Shown here piece by piece: positions 6,457 through 11,280 of a DNA stretch of 11,280 nucleotides. Below the pieces are notes generated by a model that ran no database searches, was not told where the DNA came from, and worked only from the letters and a program-made list of their open reading frames with translations. Source of the stretch: a bacterium. GTDB taxonomy: Bacteria; Bacillota; Negativicutes; Acidaminococcales; Acidaminococcaceae. The translations under genes were made by a program, and so were the position numbers. Each line of letters begins with the position of its first letter. Position 1 is the stretch's first letter. Where the stretch lies: assembly GCA_004562175.1 (NCBI GenBank), contig SFRS01000046.1:1-11280 (forward strand). Reading direction: 5' to 3'.

Positions 6457-7536
6457 TTAAATTTGTTTATTTTTCACTCTGTTGAAGAGGATGTGCATCA
6501 CACCGGCGGCTTCATCAGGGAATTTGATGAGAATGTCATTGCCATCCTGGTGATGGAAGGTGACCAGGTTGATATCATCAAAATCAGCACTCTTAATGTC
6601 GTCCACCTTGATGGCAACAGCATTTTTTTGGCTTAAATAAATGATGCGCTTATTGGTGAGCACAAAATGGCCCAGCTCCTGCAGCACTGTAGCCTCTTCC
6701 TTGATTTTGGGATGCTCCAGCTTTTCACCCTTAAAGCTTACGGTTTCGTCGATGCTGAATTTACGAGTCAGCTCAAAATAATTGTCCTCACGCTCGATTT
6801 CCTTGTTTTGGCACCAGCCGCAGTTCACAGTGGCATAGGCAAATTCGCCCTCATCCAAGGGTAAATCCAGCTCCATGGGTTCCAAATTTTTGTTTTCGGC
6901 ATCCCACAGATTGCGGTATTTTTGCAGAGCATTGACAATATTATTCTTAAACTCGTAGGGAATATCTAGCTTAGCGCAGTCCTCTCTAAAGCTAGCTTCC
7001 TGCTCAGGGCTGTAGCGGGCAGCTTTCACGATATCTTCAAAAAGCATATTAAAGTGCGCTTGGAAAACCTGCTTACGAATGGATAAACCGTCCTCGTAGT
7101 CATAGCCAAACAACTCATTAATAGCGTGGATATCCAGCTTTTCCTCATCCTTCAGGATATTGCGGCAACGCTCAAAAAATGCGGCGGTTTTAGCCCCCTT
7201 GTCGGCCAGCTTAGCCAAGTGGGGCGGCAGCTCCAGTACCTCAGCCAAATGAGCCAGCTGTGCAAAAAGGGGCTCGTCCTTGGACAGTGCTTCGATGTAA
7301 ACCACATCCGCAAATTTACGGTAAATACCGCTGCGCTGTTGCAAATTTTCATCATTGAATTTTACGCCCCATTTTTTCAGGGCTGCTTGCACATCGGTGG
7401 CAGTAACAGAGTCCATATCCTTGGCATTGGCCAACAGGTTGTTTAGCTCCTTCCAGCCGTTTTCAGCAGGCTTGCTGCCGAACATTTTAGAGAAAAAACC
7501 ACATTGTTCTAATTCTTGTATTTCGTAAGGCTTCAC
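6457..7536 (-). CDS. Protein of unknown function with PH/GRAM-like C-terminal region
   Basis: A 359-residue soluble protein; no signal peptide or membrane segment is seen. I do not recognise residues 1-220, which are mostly charged and appear helical. After LPLDEGEFAYATVNCGWC (225-242) the C-terminal region contains GHFVLTNKRIIYLSQ (289-303), a hydrophobic VDDIKSADF (311-319), and LVTFHHQDGNDILIKF (324-339). The G-x-x-x-LTNKR-I-I-Y strand, followed by an I-x-x-D-D-I strand and a short G-x-x strand pair, is typical of bacterial PH-like or GRAM-like domains seen in many uncharacterised Firmicutes proteins. A single C-x-x-C (239-242) is too little to claim a zinc site. The start is GTG 7536, with AAGGAG 9 bases upstream. 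It has its own promoter downstream of the three-gene operon's terminator, so it is probably a separate unit. Function unknown. Confidence 0.8.
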   Translation of the reverse strand: MKPYEIQELEQCGFFSKMFGSKPAENGWKELNNLLANAKDMDSVTATDVQAALKKWGVKFNDENLQQRSGIYRKFADVVYIEALSKDEPLFAQLAHLAEVLELPPHLAKLADKGAKTAAFFERCRNILKDEEKLDIHAINELFGYDYEDGLSIRKQVFQAHFNMLFEDIVKAARYSPEQEASFREDCAKLDIPYEFKNNIVNALQKYRNLWDAENKNLEPMELDLPLDEGEFAYATVNCGWCQNKEIEREDNYFELTRKFSIDETVSFKGEKLEHPKIKEEATVLQELGHFVLTNKRIIYLSQKNAVAIKVDDIKSADFDDINLVTFHHQDGNDILIKFPDEAAGVMHILFNRVKNKQI

Positions 7537-7581
7537 TTGTCCTAGCTCCTTGCATAATATTTAGAAAGTAATCTAACCTAT

Positions 7582-7610
7582 ATTATACTGTAAAATAAGT
7601 GTGAAATAAA
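7582..7610 (-). promoter_or_regulatory. Candidate promoter of the unknown PH-like gene
   Basis: On the minus strand TATAAT (7587-7582) is perfect. A weak -35, TTTATT (7610-7605), lies 17 bases upstream. The leader to GTG 7536 would be about 40 bases. It lies just beyond the T-run of the upstream operon's terminator. Confidence 0.55.
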
Positions 7611-7614
7611 GGTG

Positions 7615-7643
7615 TTTTTGCAAAAATAAAAAAGGCCGGCGCG
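7615..7643 (-). repeat. Terminator-like repeat, copy B
   Basis: Read on the minus strand, these 29 bases are identical to 3931-3959 on the plus strand. They comprise the 3' arm of the operon terminator, its T6-A-T5 tract and the palindrome TTTTTGCAAAAA. Confidence 0.75.
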
Positions 7644-7657
7644 CATGCGCCAGCCTT
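7622..7657 (-). terminator. Rho-independent terminator of the ATP-grasp/alpha-E/transglutaminase operon
   Basis: On the minus strand AAGGCTGGCGC (7657-7647) pairs with GCGCCGGCCTT (7642-7632) around loop ATGC: 11 bp with a single G-U pair. It is followed by T-rich bases to 7622. It begins 36 bases after the transglutaminase stop. Confidence 0.93.
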
Positions 7658-7693
7658 GGTAAAGCAGGGAAACTAAATTTAGGCAGCTATTTT

Positions 7694-8473
7694 TTAATCC
7701 AAGGGCTCTTGGGTAACCTTCACAAAAACGCTTTGTGTTTGTTGTACGTTGCCAAAGAACACACCCTTATCCACGATGCAATCGCTGGCGTCACGCCCCT
7801 CGGACATTTTGATGTACATATCATCCACAACCCTGTTGTTGGTGGGGTCGATGCCAATCCAATGGCCGCGTGCATAAACCTCCAGCCAAGCGTGGGTAGC
7901 ACCCTCGCCGATCATGAAGCCTGCCACATAGCGGGCGGGAATGCCCAAATGGCGGCACAAGCCCAGCATAATGTGGGTGTAGTCCTGGCAGACGCCGTGG
8001 CCTTGGTCCAAGGCCTGTTGGGCCGTGGTTCTGGTGGTGGTGCTTTTGGGCTTATAAATAAAGCGATGATACAGCTCGTCGCTCATGCGCAGCGCCTTCT
8101 GCACCGGGTCGCGCTGCTGCTCAGCCAAAGCCAAATAGGGCTCCATACCATGGGTCAGGGTGGTTTGGGGAGTGGGATAATAGAAAATATGATTCAAATC
8201 GCCGTGGTCGATGTTTTCGCTGTTGGTAATAGCGATACCGGAGACACAAAAGCTGAAATAATCATGGGGCTCCGTAATGAGACCGAAGCACATGGGATTG
8301 CCGAAGGCGTCCCAGCTCTTGGTAATCGAGGTCAGGGGAGTGATGGCACAGGACAGCTTTTTAATGCATTGGGTAGGCGTTTCCTTGGGCAGGCAACGCA
8401 AAGCAAAGCTGTGCCGGGTCACATCACCGGTGAAATCAAGCTGCATCTCATAATGGAATTTTAGTTTTCTCAA
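7694..8473 (-). CDS. Transglutaminase-like cysteine protein (COG1305 type)
   Basis: A 259-residue cytoplasmic protein (no signal peptide). The N-terminal half, about 1-100, is a beta-rich region like the bacterial transglutaminase N-domain. The C-terminal half is the papain-fold transglutaminase core with a complete catalytic triad: Cys162 in GHGVCQDYTH, His194 in GATHAWLEVY and Asp209 in IGIDPTNN. Family members act as peptidases or amide-exchange enzymes; in this gene context the natural substrate is not known. It is the last gene of the operon with alpha-E and ATP-grasp. The start is TTG 8473; an in-frame TGA just upstream rules out a longer form. AAGGA, 9 bases before it, lies inside the end of the alpha-E gene, and only 5 bases separate the two genes, so translation is probably coupled. 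Family assignment is firm; the reaction in vivo is unknown. Confidence 0.93.
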   Translation of the reverse strand: MRKLKFHYEMQLDFTGDVTRHSFALRCLPKETPTQCIKKLSCAITPLTSITKSWDAFGNPMCFGLITEPHDYFSFCVSGIAITNSENIDHGDLNHIFYYPTPQTTLTHGMEPYLALAEQQRDPVQKALRMSDELYHRFIYKPKSTTTRTTAQQALDQGHGVCQDYTHIMLGLCRHLGIPARYVAGFMIGEGATHAWLEVYARGHWIGIDPTNNRVVDDMYIKMSEGRDASDCIVDKGVFFGNVQQTQSVFVKVTQEPLD

Positions 8474-8478
8474 TCATA

Positions 8479-9144
8479 TCAATCCTTAAAAATATTATTA
8501 AGGTTCGGCAGAATAGAGCACAGGTTACCGCCCTTTTTAATCGCTTCACTAACAATCACAAAATCATCTTCATTATAAGCGGCACGGCTGCGCTGCAGAC
8601 GATAAGCCATGCGCTCATAAGCAAGCTCCATTGCCTTCTTATCATAATCCAAGCGAATGTATAAGTCAAGACGTTCTATATATCTGCCGGTTTTCATGAT
8701 ATTGCGGCAGGCGCTGCTTTCTACATAATCATCGATGCAGCCCCAGAAGGCATACAAATCGTCCAAAACCTGCTGTAAACGGAGCAGACAGAAGGATTCC
8801 TTCTTGGCGTCCACCATTTCGTACAAAGCCAGCTGGATATAGCTCAGCGCCGTGGAGCTGATCATATCGCGCATAACGCTGGCGTTGTCGCAGGCGCGGG
8901 ACAAATTACTGTAAACGGAGTTGGGGTCGGTCTCATCAAAAAGATAATTTATGATGAAGACTTCCTTGCTGCCATACACATCGGGAATGTGCAGCTTTTC
9001 GCAAATCTTTTTATAAGCATCCGGGTCCTGGTCCAGCATGGTGTCATAGGCATCCATGAAGGTGCGGATGGTGGTGAAGGCACGCTCGCTATAGCGGCCC
9101 AGCCAATAAAGATGGTTTGATTTTTCTAACGAGATAATACCCAT
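8479..9144 (-). CDS. Alpha-E domain protein (DUF403/COG2307), short form
   Basis: A 221-residue, largely alpha-helical protein. It shows the family's N-terminal signature SNHLYWLGRYSERAFTTIR (residues 9-27), a central RACDNASVMRDMIS segment, and the late KTGRYIERLDLYIRL helix. Full-length family members are usually near 300 residues, so this copy is clearly short. It starts and ends cleanly, so it looks like a natural short form rather than a broken gene. Alpha-E proteins have no known catalytic role; their constant pairing with the permuted ATP-grasp suggests a partner or substrate-presenting subunit (inference from published gene-neighbourhood work). The start is ATG 9144, overlapping the ATP-grasp gene by 19 bases. 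Two purine-rich sites precede it: AAGGA 3 bases away and AAGGAGGAGG 12 bases away, both inside the upstream coding region. Coupled translation is likely. Confidence 0.9.
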   Translation of the reverse strand: MGIISLEKSNHLYWLGRYSERAFTTIRTFMDAYDTMLDQDPDAYKKICEKLHIPDVYGSKEVFIINYLFDETDPNSVYSNLSRACDNASVMRDMISSTALSYIQLALYEMVDAKKESFCLLRLQQVLDDLYAFWGCIDDYVESSACRNIMKTGRYIERLDLYIRLDYDKKAMELAYERMAYRLQRSRAAYNEDDFVIVSEAIKKGGNLCSILPNLNNIFKD

Positions 9145-10436
9145 GTGTCCTTAAAGCCTCCTCCTTGAGATGAGTTAACTACAAACGAATCCGGGTTGCG
9201 GGAGAAACGAGTCAGGCCGCTGGGCCAAACCTTGGTGTCGCTGCCGCTGAGCACGAAGGCACGCAAATCGGCCTTGCGCAGCACCTCTTGGCCGTTGTCC
9301 ATAATGGGCAGGTCGATGAAGTCGATAATTTCCTGGGCAATAAAGCGACGTGGCTCGGCCTTCATCAAATCGATAAAGTTGGCCTTCTGCTTGCTGTCCA
9401 GGTCGCGACCGAAGAAGACGCCGTAGCCACCGGCCTCGGAAACGTCCTTGAAGACCAGCTTGTCGAAGTTGGCCAGCGCGTAATCCCTATCCTTTTGATA
9501 ATACATCAAATAAGTGGGTGCGTTATTGGTAATGGAATCCTCGCCCAGATAATACTTGATCATGGCGGGAACGAAATAATAAATACCCTTGTCATCAGCC
9601 ACACCGTTGCCCGGGGTGTTGATAATAGCCACGTTGCCGGCGCGGTAAGCGGCCATCAAATTGGGCACGCCGATGAGGGATTCAGGCAGGAAGGTCAGCG
9701 GGTCCAAATATTCATCGCTAATACGGCGATAAATAGCGCCAACACGCTGGGGTTTATCCATAGCCCGGTAATATACCTGACTGTTTTCTACATATAAATC
9801 AGAGGGCATGGCCAGTACACTGTGGGTCATTTCTGCCAGATAAGCATGCTCAAAGAAGGCAGCGTTATAACGACCCGGAGTCAAAATGACATTGATGCCA
9901 CCGGTGTTGACACTGTTCATGACACTGCTGAGCATGGTGCCGTAATTGCGGTTGTCCACCACAGCGTTGGAGGCATAGGTTTGGGGGCTGGCAATGCGGC
10001 ACAGCTTGCGGGCAATCAAAGGATAGCTGGCACCGGAGGGAATGCGCAGATTGTCCTCCAAAATATACCATTTTTTATCCTGAGCCTGTACCAAATCAAT
10101 GCCGGAAATGTGGGAATAAACCTTACCCGGAGGAGTCACCCCGGCACATTCGGGAAGATAGCCCTTGGAAGAGAAGACAAACTCCTCAGGAATGATTTTG
10201 TCCTTGATAATTTTTTGCTCATGGTATATGTCATAAAGAAACATATTCAGGGCGGTGACACGCTGCACTAAGCCCTTTTCCATTTCTGCAAATTCCTCGG
10301 CCGTGATGACACGAGGAATGGCATCAAAGGGGAATAGCTGCTCGTGAAAGACATTGTTTTTATAAATGCCGAATTTCACGCCGAAACGGGCCAGCAGCTT
10401 GTTAATATTGTCCGTATATTTTATAAGATCCTGCAT
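9126..10436 (-). CDS. Circularly permuted ATP-grasp protein (DUF404/DUF407, COG2308)
   Basis: A 436-residue predicted ATP-dependent carboxylate-amine ligase. Motifs of the circularly permuted ATP-grasp family are visible in order: HISGIDLV (109-116); WYILEDNLRIPSGASYP (123-139), with the E-D-N-x-R-x-P-S-G core; YRRISDEYLDPL (236-247); NTPGNGVADDKGIYYFVPAMIKYYLGE (273-299), with NGVADDK; FKDVSEAGGYGVFFG (329-343), the glycine-rich ATP-binding loop; LRAFVLSG (391-398); PSGLTR (405-410); and a C-terminal QGGGFKDTWVL. Such enzymes are predicted to form amide or peptide bonds via an acyl-phosphate; the substrate is unknown. The start is ATG 10436, with AAAGGAG (10451-10445) 8 bases away. A longer open frame up to 10598 lacks family similarity and crosses the promoter region, so I reject it. 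It is the first gene of the operon. Confidence 0.95.
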   Translation of the reverse strand: MQDLIKYTDNINKLLARFGVKFGIYKNNVFHEQLFPFDAIPRVITAEEFAEMEKGLVQRVTALNMFLYDIYHEQKIIKDKIIPEEFVFSSKGYLPECAGVTPPGKVYSHISGIDLVQAQDKKWYILEDNLRIPSGASYPLIARKLCRIASPQTYASNAVVDNRNYGTMLSSVMNSVNTGGINVILTPGRYNAAFFEHAYLAEMTHSVLAMPSDLYVENSQVYYRAMDKPQRVGAIYRRISDEYLDPLTFLPESLIGVPNLMAAYRAGNVAIINTPGNGVADDKGIYYFVPAMIKYYLGEDSITNNAPTYLMYYQKDRDYALANFDKLVFKDVSEAGGYGVFFGRDLDSKQKANFIDLMKAEPRRFIAQEIIDFIDLPIMDNGQEVLRKADLRAFVLSGSDTKVWPSGLTRFSRNPDSFVVNSSQGGGFKDTWVLSR

Positions 10437-10444
10437 ACGGGTTG

Positions 10445-10451
10445 CTCCTTT
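10445..10451 (-). promoter_or_regulatory. Ribosome binding site that sets the ATP-grasp start
   Basis: AAAGGAG on the minus strand, 8 bases before ATG 10436. A second purine run, GGGAGGAG (10465-10458), lies further upstream but has no start codon at a suitable distance. Confidence 0.8.
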
Positions 10452-10514
10452 CTTTTTCTCCTCCCTAATAGTAAAAAAGGCAAAGCCACCAACGCGACCT
10501 TGCTTTCTGATGTT

Positions 10515-10543
10515 ATTGTAAACTTTATGTGAAGCGGTGTCAA
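10515..10543 (-). promoter_or_regulatory. Promoter of the ATP-grasp/alpha-E/transglutaminase operon
   Basis: On the minus strand a perfect TTGACA (10543-10538), 17 bases, then TACAAT (10520-10515; one mismatch). The leader to ATG 10436 is about 70 bases. I see no obvious operator or riboswitch in it. Confidence 0.85.
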
Positions 10544-10631
10544 CCGAAATATGGTTATTTAAAGGAAAGAAATATTTTTGTGAGTTTTTTGTTTGCAAAG
10601 TTACACATTGAGGACAATGCTACTTTCCGAG

Positions 10632-10660
10632 GTGCCAGACTTGAAGTGATGTGCTATAAT
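10632..10660 (+). promoter_or_regulatory. Promoter of the MFS transporter gene
   Basis: TATAAT (10655-10660) with TG at 10652-10653 (extended -10). GTGCCA (10632-10637) is a 4/6 match to the -35 at 17-base spacing. The transcript would start about 30 bases before the ATG. It is divergent from the ATP-grasp operon promoter, with about 90 bases between the two -35 boxes. Confidence 0.7.
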
Positions 10661-10695
10661 ATAAATAGAAGAGAAATAGAAGTGGAGTGTTTTGG

Positions 10696-11280
10696 ATGTC
10701 TACTTTTAATGAAGAAAACGAAAAAAATACTGCTTGGAAAAGGAATCTCCCCGTGCTTTGGGTGAGTGTTTTTTTGTGCTGCGCCAGTTATACCGCCTGC
10801 ATTCCCTTTTTGCCGGTGTATATTTACCGGGAGATGGGCGTGCCCCAAGATGAGGTCAATTTTTGGGCCGGTATTTGCTTTGCGGTGACCTTTTTAGGCT
10901 GCACGATTATGGCGCCCTACTGGGGTGCCTTGGCGGACCATGTGGGCCAAAGAAAAATGGCCCTGCGGGCTGGCTATGGCCTGGCCATAACCTATTTTCT
11001 CACGGGCGTGTGCCAGGATGTGTACCAGCTTATGGGTGTACGTATTTTGTGTGGCGTGGTGGCCGGCTTCGTGCCCGCCTGCATGTCCATGGCCTCCTCC
11101 TCCCTGCCGGAAAGCCGGATGGGCTGGGGCATGGGCCTCATGCAGACCTCCATGGCTTCGGGCAGCATCATGGGACCGCTCTTGGGCGGCTATATGGCTA
11201 GCTGGTTTGGCATGCGCATGTCCTTTTATGTGGGCAGCATGGCCCTTTTCGCTGGCACTGTAGCCGTGATGCTGGTGGTG
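10696..11280 (+). CDS. MFS transporter, drug-efflux type, N-terminal 195 residues
   Basis: Open to the window's edge with no stop, so the C-terminal half is missing. After a 15-residue cytoplasmic tail there are about six membrane segments, the N-terminal bundle of a 12-helix major facilitator. MFS motif A is present as GALADHVGQRKMAL (77-90) in the loop between helices 2 and 3. The antiporter motif C is present as GSIMGPLLGGYMA (156-168) in helix 5, which is characteristic of drug/proton antiporters. The substrate cannot be told from this part. The start is ATG 10696, with GGAG (10684-10687) 8 bases upstream and the extended -10 promoter just before. It is divergent from the ATP-grasp operon; a functional link is not shown. 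Confidence 0.93.
   Translation, partial: MSTFNEENEKNTAWKRNLPVLWVSVFLCCASYTACIPFLPVYIYREMGVPQDEVNFWAGICFAVTFLGCTIMAPYWGALADHVGQRKMALRAGYGLAITYFLTGVCQDVYQLMGVRILCGVVAGFVPACMSMASSSLPESRMGWGMGLMQTSMASGSIMGPLLGGYMASWFGMRMSFYVGSMALFAGTVAVMLVV

Noticed and set aside
7709..8464. 251-codon plus-strand open frame opposite the transglutaminase gene
   Set aside because: The minus strand encodes a complete Cys-His-Asp transglutaminase with operon context; the plus frame shows no motif, promoter or ribosome binding site.
10437..10598. 54-residue N-terminal extension of the ATP-grasp protein
   Set aside because: The extension has no family similarity, overlaps the consensus promoter at 10515-10543, and the ATG at 10436 has a well-spaced AAAGGAG.

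Overview
The window looks like a chromosomal segment of a Firmicutes-type bacterium, most likely a member of the Negativicutes. The reasons are strong AGGAGG-like ribosome binding sites, sigma-A style -35/-10 promoters, GTG and TTG starts, a tRNA with an encoded CCA end, and the style of the sensor-kinase and cyclic-di-GMP proteins. This assignment is an inference from family resemblance; no taxonomic marker is present. No insertion sequence, phage gene or CRISPR array was seen.

Layout on the plus strand: the 3' end of a Bcp/PrxQ-type peroxiredoxin with a clear terminator (1-344); a 1065-residue membrane hybrid histidine kinase with two periplasmic solute-binding-type domains and two receiver domains (518-3715); a tRNA-Thr(TGT) with a consensus promoter and a terminator (3750-3909); then a cyclic-di-GMP locus (4144-6409). 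In that locus an active GGDEF domain lies in one frame, and a PAS - degenerate GGDEF - active EAL protein lies in the +1 frame. The two overlap, and the second has no convincing ribosome binding site, so they are probably halves of one frameshifted gene. A bidirectional terminator at 6415-6455 closes this block.

Layout on the minus strand: a 359-residue protein of unknown function with a PH/GRAM-like C-terminal region and its own promoter (6457-7536). Next comes a tightly coupled three-gene operon: circularly permuted ATP-grasp (10436-9126), a short alpha-E protein (9144-8479) and a transglutaminase-like cysteine protein (8473-7694). The operon has a near-consensus promoter and a strong terminator. 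This triad is known from comparative genomics as a predicted peptide-ligation/modification system whose product is still unclear. Its promoter is divergent from that of an MFS drug-efflux-type transporter that runs off the right edge (10696-11280).

Functionally the plus-strand left half is signalling: extracellular ligand sensing by phosphorelay, and cyclic-di-GMP turnover. The right half holds the predicted amide-ligase/transglutaminase operon and a transporter. An exact 29-bp inverted repeat links the region after the tRNA (3931-3959) with the terminator of the minus-strand operon (7615-7643), pointing to a dispersed terminator-like element.
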